Source of the DNA: CAVWCQ01 sp963753545
GTDB taxonomy: Bacteria > Chloroflexota > Anaerolineae > Aggregatilineales > Aggregatilineaceae
Assembly: GCA_963753545.1 (NCBI GenBank)
Contig: CAVWCQ010000011.1
Location: 62,001-126,000, forward strand
Length of the DNA: 64,000 nucleotides
Direction: 5' to 3'
The stretch's first letter is position 1, and each line of letters opens with the position of its first letter. Made by a program: the position numbers and the translations under genes. This document shows positions 26,917 to 37,008 of this stretch, in pieces. Below the pieces are notes generated by a model. It saw only the letters and a list, made by a program, of their open reading frames with translations, was not told where the DNA came from and did no database searches.

Positions 26917-27813
26917 ATGAAGAGCATTTTTGTGGCAGGCGATGTCACGTTTAACGCCCTGGTCTATTTTGATCACCTGCCGGAACCCAAACCCGGCGTA
27001 GTATACAGCAAACGATTCTGGGAAACGATTGGCGGGACAGCCGCAGGTAAGGCGCTCAACCTTAATCACCTGGGGTTCGATGTGACCCTGCACGGGCTGA
27101 TTGGCGATGATCCACAGGGCCGAAGTATCCGCGACTGTTTCGAAGCCGAACGGCTCTGCTTTGTCTACGATCTCGATCCGGCAGGCACGCAGCGCCACAT
27201 CAATCTGATGGACGACAGCGGGTCGCGGATGTCCATTTATGCCGCCTACGCGACGTTTAACCCGGAGATCGATCTGGATCGGCTGGACGAGCTGATCGCG
27301 GGCAGTGATATTGTGATCCTCAACATCAGCAATTACTGCCGCCGGCTGATCTCCCTGGCGAAACGGCACGGCAAACGCATCTGGTGCGATATCCACGACT
27401 ACGACGGGAAAGATCCCTATCATCAGGATTTCATTGACGGGTCCGACTACCTGACGATGAGTTCCGACGCCATGCCGGATTATCGCTCCTTCATGCAGCA
27501 CATGATCGCCGCCGGGAAGCAGTGGATCGTCTGCACGCACGGCAAAAACGGCTCAACAGCGCTCTCCTCAGATGGTGCGTGGATCGAAACGCCCGCGCTG
27601 CCTGTTACGCTTGTAGACAGCAACGGCGCGGGAGACAGCTTTTTTGCCGGGCTGGTCTATGGGCAGTCCAGAGGCAGCGATCTGCAAACGTGTTTGCGCT
27701 GGGGAACTGTCGCGGCGGGCTTGTGTGTCCAATCGCCGGAATTGGTCCATCCCGATCTGAGCGAGGCCACCCTGCAAGCGGAATATCAGCGTTGGTACAG
27801 GCCGCGCTCGTAG
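26917..27813 (+). CDS. PfkB-family carbohydrate kinase
   Basis: ATG 26917 follows GGAGGG. The protein is about 298 residues. It has the N-terminal GGTAAGKALNL (PfkB signature 1 region), a two-stranded lid region, and the C-terminal anion-hole and catalytic base motif DSNGAGDSFFAGL. It phosphorylates a sugar or nucleoside such as ribose, fructose or 2-keto-3-deoxygluconate. The sequence does not decide which. It is not in an operon with a sugar transporter. Confidence 0.9.
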   Translation: MKSIFVAGDVTFNALVYFDHLPEPKPGVVYSKRFWETIGGTAAGKALNLNHLGFDVTLHGLIGDDPQGRSIRDCFEAERLCFVYDLDPAGTQRHINLMDDSGSRMSIYAAYATFNPEIDLDRLDELIAGSDIVILNISNYCRRLISLAKRHGKRIWCDIHDYDGKDPYHQDFIDGSDYLTMSSDAMPDYRSFMQHMIAAGKQWIVCTHGKNGSTALSSDGAWIETPALPVTLVDSNGAGDSFFAGLVYGQSRGSDLQTCLRWGTVAAGLCVQSPELVHPDLSEATLQAEYQRWYRPRS

Positions 27814-27923
27814 ATGAGCATGAAAAGCCTTCCTGCCCCGATGAATTGACCATATGCCAATCATTAAAACTAAGAATATAATCTAATTGGCACTAACAAA
27901 AGCACAAAGACAGGAAGGGTATT

Positions 27924-28907
27924 GTGCAAATCTGCAAGGATGTCGAGCAGCGGATCGAAGAAACCCATCATGATATTGTGGAACGGTGGGACAGGATCGA
28001 GCAGACTGTAAAAGAAAAGATTTGCGACTGGCTGCCCTGGCCCGTCGATGAGATATGCGATTGGGTGACGCACGTCATCGTTACATTCGTCAAAGTAGTG
28101 ATTGAAGTAATCACGGTGATTGTGCGGGTTTTTACGATCGTGGTGTGCAAAACGATCGAAATCACAGGCATGATCGCTGATGCGATCCTCGGTGTGCTGC
28201 TGCGCTTTCCGTTGATCGGGCGAATTGTAGGGGCGATTTTAAAGCTGATCGGCGAGGTGATATCGTTGTTCACCTCCCTGTTGGACAGCATTGGCTATCT
28301 GATCGGTATCCGCGTGACCAAGTTCCTACGGGTGGGCATCATTATTCTGCGCGACGAACAGGAAAACCCCGTGGTCCAGCCCGAAGACTTAAACACCGCC
28401 ATCGCCTATGCCGAAAGGGTATTTTATGACCGGGCAAAGATTTGGCTGAAGGTGCTTGGCGTCAAAACCATTGAAGGATCGGCCCCTTCGGAAAATCTGG
28501 ATGTTGGGTCGGAGCAGTTCGCGATACTCGATGAACTTTTCCTCGCGGGCGGCTGGTTCGATTTGCAGGCGCAAGAGCTTTTTCGCAGCGAGGGCTTTTT
28601 CCGTGTTGTGACGATTGGTGCTCCCATCTACGTGTTCATCACCCGTTCGGTCCGCAATCAGGCTACCGGGTGTTCGTTGGGACCGATTACCGATTATGTG
28701 ACGGTTGAGCGCAGCCAATTCGTTGATCGGACCGCTGATGAAACGGTCATGACGCACGAGATGGGACATGCGTGCAAACTGCTGCATACGGATGACAAGA
28801 CAAATCTGATGGATGGAACAAGTTCCCCTTCAGCGAAGCGCGGCAACAACCTCTCGCCGTTCCAGGCGGTGGTGGCGCGGGCCAGCCGTCACGTCACGTT
28901 CTGGTAA
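27924..28907 (+). CDS. Membrane-anchored metzincin-like metalloprotease
   Basis: GTG start at 27924 after GGAAGGG; 327 residues. The N-terminal 140 residues hold a charged helix, then several long hydrophobic stretches (VTHVIVTFVKVVIEVITVIV and others). The C-terminal 170 residues form a globular domain ending in HEMGHACKLLH, which fits HExxHxxxxxH, followed 8 residues on by NLMDG, a Met-turn. Metzincins normally have Gly at the eighth position of the motif; here it is Lys. No family name is certain. The substrate is unknown. It is monocistronic. Confidence 0.7.
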   Translation: MQICKDVEQRIEETHHDIVERWDRIEQTVKEKICDWLPWPVDEICDWVTHVIVTFVKVVIEVITVIVRVFTIVVCKTIEITGMIADAILGVLLRFPLIGRIVGAILKLIGEVISLFTSLLDSIGYLIGIRVTKFLRVGIIILRDEQENPVVQPEDLNTAIAYAERVFYDRAKIWLKVLGVKTIEGSAPSENLDVGSEQFAILDELFLAGGWFDLQAQELFRSEGFFRVVTIGAPIYVFITRSVRNQATGCSLGPITDYVTVERSQFVDRTADETVMTHEMGHACKLLHTDDKTNLMDGTSSPSAKRGNNLSPFQAVVARASRHVTFW

Positions 28908-28984
28908 CATCCAGTCCTGATAAAAATGAGGGGCGGGTTTGTTCTCCCACCCTTCTGTGCCCGTATTAATACGCTGCCAGATGC

Positions 28985-30463
28985 TTACCCGACCGGCATT
29001 ATGCCGACCCATTCCTCGAAGATCGAATCCAGGTTCTTGCCGGAACTGGCCTCAAAACTGTTGAGCATATCCTCTGGCTTAACGAGTCCGTAGCGGTAGC
29101 TGGCAAAATAATCGCGCAGCATATCGATCATCGTGTCATAGCCGAGTTCATCTGCCAGGGCCGCGAAGAACAGAGGGCCTTTTTCGTAGACAATATAAAA
29201 ATAGGCCTGTTCCTTATAATCAGCGACCGGAAGGCCGATCACTTCATCCTCGCCTACCGCGCCCTCATAACTTTTCGCCAGCCGTTCGAAACTGTCCAAC
29301 GCGGCCTGATAAGCGTCTTCGCCCTCCGTATCATGGATGTAAACTGCTGTCGCAAACTGGGCCAGCGATTCGTCCATCCAGGGATCGGTGGTCTGGTCAT
29401 CCCCGACGAGGCTGTACCACCACTGGTGCGCCGTTTCGTGGACGATGACGAACGGGAAAAATTCGTCATTCTCATCCCAGGTGGATTTGGCGACGACGAT
29501 CAGGCCCGGGTATTCGATGCCGCCCGCCGTCGTGGGCGTCTGAACGTAGTCCAGTTCCTTAAACGGATAAGCCCCGAAATCCTTGTTAAAGGACTGTACG
29601 GCTTCTTTCGCTGTTTGCAGTCCAAACTGCGCGTTTTGCTCCGCATTGTCCAGCTTCGGGTTGTAGTAAACCGTGATCGTCACGCCGTCCTGTGTGTCAG
29701 ACGCGGTGACGAAATCCCGGCTGCCCATCAGGGCGAAATCGCGCATCAGCGGGGCGACATACTGGTGAGTCAGGGTGCCGTCACCGTTATCAGTCAGATC
29801 CACCTCGGAGCCGCTGGCTGCCAGGATGAGATCGCTGGGCGCGGTTACGCTGACGGTATAAAACGCGGTTTCGCTGTAAACAGCGTCGCCCTGGGGATGT
29901 GACACATTTTCCCACCAGCCATTGCCCGGCTCATAGACGGACAGCACCGGGTAGGCGTTCGGCAGGGCGAGCACGCCCTCCAGGTAGCTGAACTGCCCGT
30001 AAAGATGCAGATCGTCCGCCTGAAGTTGGATACTGTAATCCAGGCCTACCGTCGCGCTGGCCCCCGGTTCGAGCGGCGCAGGCAGTGTCACGGTGAGCAC
30101 CGTGCGCGTCTCATCCAGCGCAAAGTCAGCCTTCTTCCCGTCCACCGACAGATTGCTGACCTGCATCTGCGCGCCATAACTCTCCAAATTGGGATATAGC
30201 CGGAAAACAAACTCATCCAGCGAGATAGTCGTCCGGTTGGTATAGGTCGCCGCCTGGTGACCATCAATCGTCGCGTCGTTATCCGTTACGCTCAAGGTCA
30301 TGTCGATAGTATAGTGCGGCGAATCCGCATAGGCCGCCATGTCCGATTGAAATTCGGGCCGCAGCGCGGATCGGTACAGAGCGGACCAATCCCCCTGCGC
30401 CGCCGCACCGCCTACGCTTATCAGCAATAAAACCATCAGGCAGATGAATGCGAGTTTTCTCAT
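28985..30463 (-). CDS. Secreted M1-family metallopeptidase (paralogue 1)
   Basis: About 492 residues with a signal peptide (MRKLAFICLMVLLLISVGGAAAQ). The ATG at 30463 is preferred because it begins the signal. It has an M1 beta-sandwich N-domain and a thermolysin-like domain with HETAHQWW and the downstream Glu in DESLAQ. The GAMEN-type exopeptidase motif appears as GGIEYPG. M1 enzymes remove N-terminal residues from peptides. It is short, lacking the large C-terminal helical domain of PepN. It is followed by no gene on its strand and preceded by a paralogue 51 bp away. Confidence 0.9.
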   Translation of the reverse strand: MRKLAFICLMVLLLISVGGAAAQGDWSALYRSALRPEFQSDMAAYADSPHYTIDMTLSVTDNDATIDGHQAATYTNRTTISLDEFVFRLYPNLESYGAQMQVSNLSVDGKKADFALDETRTVLTVTLPAPLEPGASATVGLDYSIQLQADDLHLYGQFSYLEGVLALPNAYPVLSVYEPGNGWWENVSHPQGDAVYSETAFYTVSVTAPSDLILAASGSEVDLTDNGDGTLTHQYVAPLMRDFALMGSRDFVTASDTQDGVTITVYYNPKLDNAEQNAQFGLQTAKEAVQSFNKDFGAYPFKELDYVQTPTTAGGIEYPGLIVVAKSTWDENDEFFPFVIVHETAHQWWYSLVGDDQTTDPWMDESLAQFATAVYIHDTEGEDAYQAALDSFERLAKSYEGAVGEDEVIGLPVADYKEQAYFYIVYEKGPLFFAALADELGYDTMIDMLRDYFASYRYGLVKPEDMLNSFEASSGKNLDSIFEEWVGIMPVG

Positions 30464-30513
30464 TTCAAACTTGCCCCGTGTCATACGCGCCTACGTGAAC
30501 GAGAGAAAAGTGG

Positions 30514-32190
30514 TTACTGGCTCTGGCCCTGCTGTTGGCGGGCGTGCATCTCCGCGACGACGTCGGGATCCAGGCCAGGAAATTCGCCAACCCACTGGTA
30601 GAACAGTTCATCCAACTGCTGCCCGCTGACTTCTTCCATGGCATTCAACATATCCACCGATTGGACGACTTCGTAGCGGTGCTGTTCGAAGTACAGTTGC
30701 AGCCCCTTCAGGAACGTATCGCGGCCCAACAGCTCCTCGAGTTCCGCAAAGAACAGCGGCCCCTTGCGGTAGATAATCATCCCGTAATTGTTGTCGGTGT
30801 AGGAAGAAACGGGCAAATTTAAGGGAAGGTCTGGCGCGCCTGTCCCGCGATAGAAATTGTAATTATCGCGGTGATTGTTCTCCCAGTCACGGGCACGACG
30901 TTCACCATAAACCTCGTAGGCGTAGACGTATTCAGAATAGGAAGTCAGCGATTCATCCAGCCAGGGTTGATCCACCTGATCGTTCCCAACCAGACTGTAC
31001 CACCACTGGTGGGCGGCTTCGTGGGCGACTGTTACTTCCAGGAACGGATCGCCGCGCACCCAGCTTTCATCCGCGATGATCACGATTCCGGGATATTCGA
31101 CACCTGTTGCGTTGAAGGTCTCAACCACGTCAAATTCGGCAAACGGATACTGGCCGAAATTTTTGTCGAAGGCGCGCACCGAATTCACCGCGACCTTGAG
31201 CACGTCTTCCGCCGGACTCTCGCCGCCCGGCCAGTAATAGACGTTGACCGCGACCCCGTCCACTTCCTGCGTGATCTTGCCAAACAGAGGGCTGGCAACG
31301 AGCAGCGAGTTGCGCATCGGGCCGCTGACATAGTGCAGCGTCTTTTTGCCATCCCCAACCGGAATAGACTCGATCTCGGAGCCGCTCATCGCTACGACAA
31401 AATGTTCGGGCACGGTCAGGTAGGTTTCATACAGGCCGGATTCGGTAAAAGCGGCATCGCCATCGGGCGGAGCAATACCCATCCACCAGCCTTCGCCCGG
31501 GGTGTAAACGGACAGGGTGGGAACCCACTCTGGCCCGGAGAAGACATTATCCTGGAAACCCCACTGTCCATACGAGGCGTACATGCCGCGCTCGGAGGTA
31601 ACGCTGAATTCCAGCGTGATCTCAACCGATTGATCGGGCTGAAGCGGTTCGGGCAGGTCGAGCAAAAAAACGGTATTCCGGTAGCCATCCGGCATATTCG
31701 GATCGTTCGCATTGGGGTCGGCGGGCCGTTCGTAAGCGGGCTGATCGTTGATCGCCGCCCGGTAGATGATCATCCGCCCGCCAAAGGAGGCAAGATTGGC
31801 GTAGAGCCGGAACACAATCTGATCCAGGGCGTCGGCGCTGTGGTTTGTATACCGCACGCGCTCAGCTCCGCGGATGGCAGCAATAGGCTCCTCATAGTCG
31901 AGACTCGCCTCAATATAATACCGGTTGCGGTCCACAAACTGGTCAATGTCCCCGGCATAGGCGGGAAGCATCGCCGCCCGAAACTGGTCCACATTATTCC
32001 AATCCACTGCCGGAAGCTGAATCGGGTCGGGTTCTGGAATGTCGGTTGGTGTAGCCGGGGAAAGCGGCGTCTGTGAGGGGCGCAAGGGCGGCATGAGAGA
32101 GTCGCCAGTCCCGTCCTTGCCGCAGGCAGCCAGCAGCAATAAACCGGCGACGGCTGCCGGCACAACACTCCATAAACGATTTCTACTCAT
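30514..32190 (-). CDS. M1-family metallopeptidase lipoprotein (paralogue 2)
   Basis: 558 residues with a lipoprotein signal (LLLLAACGKD, lipobox LAAC) and a Pro-rich linker to about residue 60. The catalytic HEAAHQWW and second zinc ligand DESLTSYSE are present, with VEYPG in the GAMEN position. It is the same architecture as the downstream paralogue but anchored by lipid instead of released. The pair probably feeds on extracellular peptides. Tandem duplication is likely. Confidence 0.9.
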   Translation of the reverse strand: MSRNRLWSVVPAAVAGLLLLAACGKDGTGDSLMPPLRPSQTPLSPATPTDIPEPDPIQLPAVDWNNVDQFRAAMLPAYAGDIDQFVDRNRYYIEASLDYEEPIAAIRGAERVRYTNHSADALDQIVFRLYANLASFGGRMIIYRAAINDQPAYERPADPNANDPNMPDGYRNTVFLLDLPEPLQPDQSVEITLEFSVTSERGMYASYGQWGFQDNVFSGPEWVPTLSVYTPGEGWWMGIAPPDGDAAFTESGLYETYLTVPEHFVVAMSGSEIESIPVGDGKKTLHYVSGPMRNSLLVASPLFGKITQEVDGVAVNVYYWPGGESPAEDVLKVAVNSVRAFDKNFGQYPFAEFDVVETFNATGVEYPGIVIIADESWVRGDPFLEVTVAHEAAHQWWYSLVGNDQVDQPWLDESLTSYSEYVYAYEVYGERRARDWENNHRDNYNFYRGTGAPDLPLNLPVSSYTDNNYGMIIYRKGPLFFAELEELLGRDTFLKGLQLYFEQHRYEVVQSVDMLNAMEEVSGQQLDELFYQWVGEFPGLDPDVVAEMHARQQQGQSQ

Positions 32191-32530
32191 CAGAAATAGA
32201 ACTCCTCAACAACGAAAGGCGCTATTCTAGCGGCGCTATTATATACGTGATCATTGCTTCAATTTTGATCGCTGTTACAAACTCGGCACACTTTTGCGAT
32301 CCGTGCCCTGTACCGAGCCAATGTGTTCCCCTCAAAACCCCTGAATTTCGCAAAGCTTTTCCATTTTGGCGCAAAATGATACGGAACAGGATAGTTCAGT
32401 ACGCAAAGAAATTTGTCAAATCTCCCAAAGGGTTGTATAGTGATAATGGATTGCTTACCACTGCCGGGTAAAAGCATCTCAACTTGCTTCTAAAAGTTCA
32501 ATGTGCTGAATCTTGAAAGGAAGAACAAGG
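32191..32530. other. Regulatory spacer upstream of the maltodextrin locus
   Basis: No gene is seen. It contains the malE promoter at 32413 and a ribosome-binding region TTGAAAGGAAGAAC. No clear MalR/LacI-type palindrome is recognised. Confidence 0.45.
32413..32441 (+). promoter_or_regulatory. Promoter of the malE transcript
   Basis: TTGTCA (32413-32418), 17 nt, TATAGT (32436-32441). It lies 90 nt upstream of the malE start. Confidence 0.7.
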
Positions 32531-33828
32531 ATGCGTAACAATATTAAGATGCTGGGAGTATTTGCACTCCTGGTTGCTATTACAGTTGGTTTTGCAGTAC
32601 CTGCCATTGCGTCCAACAACACCCCCGCCCAGTCAACCAATCACGCTCAGCTCCCCGCTGTTGACTTGACGATGTGGACCAAAAAATCTCCCGAATTTAT
32701 GACCGCTATTGATATGCAGGGCGCTTTCGATACCTGGGCGGCTGACAATGCCCCCGGTTCGACCCTGACCATTGAAACCAAGGACGTCGAGCAGGTCCGT
32801 ACGGAACTGCAGACTGCTGCCCACGCCGGTGAAGGCGTTCCCGACTTCATCTGGTCCGTGGCCGACCAGGCTGGCCCCTTCGTGCAGGCCGGTATCATCC
32901 AGCCGCTCGATGACCTGTTCGCGATGGAAGACTACCTGAACACGGTCAACCTCAACGGGCAGACCTGGGGTGTTCCCTTCAGCGCTGGCAACCACCTGAT
33001 GCTGATCTACAACAAAGCAATGGTTGAGATCAGCTCCCGCGACCGTTGACGACATGTGTCGCTATGGCCCCGATTTGGCAACAGCCAATGCTGATGTCGA
33101 AGGCTTCGTGCCCTTCCTCTTCAGCCAGGAAGAAAGCTTCTGGGTCTTCCCCTGGATGCAGGCGATTAATCCCGACGGCGTTCCGTTCGTTGGCTTTCGC
33201 CGCAGACGGCGTGACCCCCGACCTGAACAACGACGCGCTGATCAAGACCTACGCCATGCTCTACGGCCTCAAGGAACAGGGCTTGACCGCCAGCGAATGC
33301 AACTATGACTGCCTCGACGGAACATTCAAGTCCGGCGGCGCAGCCATGACCATCAATGGTGACTGGAGCCTCGGTGGTGACACGGGCATGATCGCCATGC
33401 TCGGTGACAACCTCGGCCTCGCTCCGTTCCCGATGTTCGAGGGCGGCCAGCCCGCTCCCCTGATCGCCGGAACCTACGCCATGATCCCAACAGCAACCGA
33501 AGGTGACAACCTCGACGTCGCCGTTGCCTTCCTGACCTGGTACACCACCGATACCGAACAGATCCTGAAGTACACCATCGCTCAGGGCCGTCTGCCCGGC
33601 TACCTGCCCGCGTTCGATGATCCCGCCGTTACGGAAGATCCGTTGGTGGCTGAGAGCGCTGCTGCCCTGGCAACTGGCGTGCCGCAGCCTGTGAACGTTG
33701 AAATGCGCTGCTTGTTCGACGCTGTCAAGCAGGAATACCAGGCTGTCATGAACGGCTCGGAGACCCCTGAAGAAGCAGCCGCGAACGCGCAGGACTTTGC
33801 AGTGACCTGCATCGAGGATCTGCAGTAA
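32531..33828 (+). CDS. malE: Maltose/maltodextrin-binding protein, twice frameshifted
   Basis: A signal peptide (MRNNIKMLGVFALLVAITVGFAVPAIAS) is followed by an extracellular solute-binding domain family 1 fold. Frame 1 holds to about 33025 (GVPFSAGNHLMLIYNKA). A second frame carries PATVDDMCRYGPDL...FWVFPWMQAINPDG to about 33195. A third carries FAADGVTPDLNN to the stop at 33828. Joined length is about 430 residues, normal for the family. It captures maltodextrins for MalFG. Two single-base indels explain the breaks. A strong terminator follows at 33861. Confidence 0.88.
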
Positions 33829-33860
33829 TTTCTAAGGGTTAACCTCCGGCAGTGGATATA

Positions 33861-33900
33861 AAAACAGCGAGTAAAGCCGGACTTTACTCGCTGTTTTCTT
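33861..33900 (+). terminator. Strong terminator after malE
   Basis: A perfect 16-bp stem (33861-33876 with 33882-33897) has a 5-nt loop and a 3' T-rich end CTTTAG. It should separate abundant malE mRNA from the permease genes. Confidence 0.85.
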
Positions 33901-33907
33901 TAGATTA

Positions 33908-34415
33908 TTTTCCGGGGGAAGTCCCCCTCATACCCCGAGAGCGTTTTGATAAGCAAACTGTTTGTGTATCAGAAGCGTAATAAGGGCGTGTGATCAAAAT
34001 CGGTTTTCCGGGGGAAGTCCCCCTCACACCCCGAGAGCGTTTTGATAAGCAAACTGTTTGTGTATCAGAAGCGTAATAAGGGCGAGTGATCGAAATCAGT
34101 TTTCCGGGGGAAGTCCCCCTCACACCCCGAGAGCGTTTTGATAAGCAAACTGTCTGTGTATCAGAAGCGTAATAAGGGCGAGTGATCGAAATCAGTTTTC
34201 CGGGGGAAGTCCCCCTCACACCCCGAGAGCGTTTTGATAAGCAAACTGTCTGTGTATCAGAAGCGTAATAAGGGCGAGTGATCGAAATCAGTTTTCCGGG
34301 GGAACAGTCCCCCTCACACCCCAAGAGCGTTTGGATAAGCAAACTGTCTGTGTATCAGAAACATAATAAGGGCGAGTGATCGAAATCAGTTTCCGGGGGA
34401 ACATCCCCCTCACAC
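33908..34415. repeat. 96-bp tandem repeat array between malE and malF
   Basis: Five full copies plus a truncated sixth begin with CCGGGGG at 33912, 34008, 34104, 34200, 34296 and 34393, a period of 96 (last 97). Each unit starts with GGGGGAAGTCCCCC, a hairpin, followed by CACCCCGAGAGCGTTTTGATAA... and AATAAGGGCGAGTGATCGAAATCAG. Copies are nearly identical, and the last two diverge slightly. There are no unique spacers, so it is not CRISPR. Because 96 is a multiple of three, the minus strand stays open by chance. A single related hairpin lies near 9667. Confidence 0.85.
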
Positions 34416-34526
34416 ACCGGAGGGAACCCTCCTCACACCTCAGCGCGTTTCGGCGCAGAAGTCATTGGCGTATAATGTTTTCCACAAGAAACGCGAGTGA
34501 CTTATCCGAGAAAGGGAGACAACTTG

Positions 34527-37008
34527 ATGTTTCTGTTGCTAGCGAAAGGCCTCACCCTGCATATCGCGGTTGAGCGTCTGATAGACCTGCTGCCCCTGCT
34601 GTTTGTGGCCCTCTTGGGCACAGCGGTCTTGGAAGTCGTGGTCTATCTGTTTCTCAAAAAAGTGCTGCGCAGCAAATATACATTACCTTATACGCTCGTA
34701 GCGCCTGCCGCAGTCGCGTTACTGCTCTTTACGGTTTACCCGTTTGCCTACAATATCCGCCTTTCTTTTTCAGAATCTGCGTCTTAAAACTTTTTCGTGC
34801 TACATCCCCAACGAAAAAGTTACAAACGAACCCTGCTCATTAGGACAGGCTGCCCCCAACGCAGATGTGAAGCTAAAAACGCCGCAGACAGCGCGCGTCG
34901 AGCCCAACGAGACCGCTGAAGTCGCTTTTGCGCTGGATAAGGGCGATCAGGTTCACGTTACAGGCAAAAGCTCCAAGATTCCCAACTATATTCGTTATGC
35001 CGGAAATCCGCTCAAAATCAACCCGGACGGCACGCTGTCAAACAAGATTTGCGGCGCAGACCCGATCTGCGTCCGCCAGTTCAACGAATATAAACGCACC
35101 GTCATCGATGTTCAGGACGAACGCGACTGGTGGCCCGTCCGCAACAGCGAGGGCCAGACGGGATGGATTCCCGATGACGTGTTTTTCGTCCGCCAGGATG
35201 AGCCGCTCTATGCGGACAGCACTGGCAGCGAACCCGTCGAAAACGGAACGGTAACCAACGGCGAAGAAGTGCGCCGCATCATTGACGCCAACACGGTTTG
35301 GTATCCGGTTCAGGTCAACGACACTACCGCGGGTTGGGTCCAGGCCGACCTGGTCACAGCCAATGAACAGTTCATTCCCACCGAGGCGGGCCAGGTCTTC
35401 AAAGACATGAATGCCAGCAGCGAGGTTGTGGGCGAGGTGAGCGAAGGCCAGCAGCTCCGTCTGGCTGAGCAGAAGACGATCACCTGGTACAACATCGTGG
35501 CGAACCCGCAGAGCGAAGATGGCAGTACTGCCGAATTGGTCTCCGGCTGGGTCAACATCGAAGCGCAGGAGATCAGCCAGATCCAGGTGTTCAATACGTC
35601 GGCTGATACGGACATCTATGCCGAATTGGGCGGTCAGGGTGAAGTCCTTCAATCGGTCAAGGCTGGTGATGAACTGATCCTGCTGCAAACTGACACATCC
35701 ACCGAGACAACCTGGTATCAGGTCTCAACCGCCGACGGCGCGGTCACAGGCTGGGTATCGGTCACGCCCACCAATCTGAGCGATGTGGATGTTCTCTCGC
35801 TGCCCGACGACAGCCCGGTTTATGAAAGCAACAGCACGGACAGCACCGTTTTAGCCACGCTGCCCAAAAAAGAGCGCGTCCGCGTATCTGAACACAATAC
35901 CGATAAGGACGTGACGTGGAACCGTGTGACGACCACCGACCGCCAGACCGGATGGACCACCGCCAATGGCCGGATCGAAACCCGCTTTACGGCGGCAGAC
36001 GATGGCGCTGTGTTTGCCCAGGTGGGCGGCGCAGGCGATACGCTGGTTGAATTCAAAAAAGACGATCCGCTTACGATCACCGATCCCACCCCGACCACCT
36101 TCACCCGTTATCAGGTGCGCAAGGCCGACGGGACGATTGGCTGGATCGACAATAACCCGCGTACCGTCATCACCACCAGGCGTAATGTCGTCCTCTACAG
36201 CTTCGACTACGCGTGGCGAAACTTCAAGCGCGTTTTTGTCCGCAAAGACACGCTGACGGGCAACAACACCTGGGGACGTCTGCTGCAAACGCAGAACTCC
36301 ACCTTCCCGCGCCTGATGCGCACTACGATTGCCTGGACCAGCCTGAACGTCATCTTCCATCTGATCATGGGCATGATGCTGGCCCTGATGCTCAACCGTC
36401 CGGGGCTGCGCCTGCGCGGGTTGTACCGTGCCATTATCATCCTGCCCTGGGCTATTCCGCAGCCGATCATTGCCCTGGCCTGGAAGGGTGAATTCCACTA
36501 CCAGTACGGGTTTGTCAACACCCTGCTGACCACTATCGGCCTGGATCGGGTTAACTGGCTCTACACGCCAACACCCGCCTTCATTGCCGTCACCTTCGTC
36601 AATATCTGGTTGGGCATCCCGTTCTACATGGTCACTCTGCTGGGTGGCTTGCAGTCGATTGCCGGGGAATATTACGAAGCGGCAGAAATCGACGGCGCGA
36701 ACCCCTGGCAGCGCTTCCGCCATGTGACGATCCCCTTGATTCGCCCGGTTGCCGTGCCCATCGTCACGCTCGATGTGATCTGGACCTTTAACAACTTCAA
36801 TGTGATCTACCTGATCACGAAAGGCGAGCCAAACGAAAGCACCAACATTCTGGTAACGGCGCTCTACAACGCCGCCTTTGGTGAGAACGGGCAGGTCCAG
36901 TTGGGCTTTGCCGCCGCCTTCTCGCTGGTGATCTTTGCTATTCTCTTCCTGTTTGCCAGCGTGTGGGTGACGAGCAGTGGTGCTCTGAAGGGAGTTTATG
37001 AGGCATGA
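34527..37008 (+). CDS. malF: Maltodextrin ABC permease MalF with six SH3-like repeats, frameshifted
   Basis: ATG 34527 follows AAAGGGAGAC. The first 75 residues give two or three membrane segments, ending TVYPFAYNIRLSF. At a T5 run (34766-34770) one base is extra. Removing it gives RLSFQNLRLKTF and about 826 residues. The loop between core membrane segments then holds about 450 residues with six SH3b-like repeats, each ending near a Gly-Trp: TGWIPD, AGWVQA, SGWVNI, TGWVSV, TGWTTA, IGWIDN. The C-terminal part is a standard permease with the EAA loop YEAAEIDGANPWQRF. It overlaps malG by 4 nt. Confidence 0.9.

Noticed and set aside
30871..32076. A 401-codon plus-strand frame
   Set aside because: It is opposite the M1 lipoprotein peptidase with its HEAAH zinc site; no signal or domain on the plus strand.
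33905..34342. A 145-codon repeat protein on the minus strand
   Set aside because: The frame stays open only because the DNA repeat is 96 bp, a multiple of three. It has no start context, and the hairpin at each unit argues for a DNA or RNA element.
33908..34415. CRISPR array
   Set aside because: The units are contiguous tandem copies with no variable spacers, and there are no cas genes in the window.
34497..34800. Programmed frameshift in malF
   Set aside because: The site is a plain T5 run without a slippery heptamer or stimulator, and similar breaks occur in unrelated genes including dnaN. An assembly indel is simpler.
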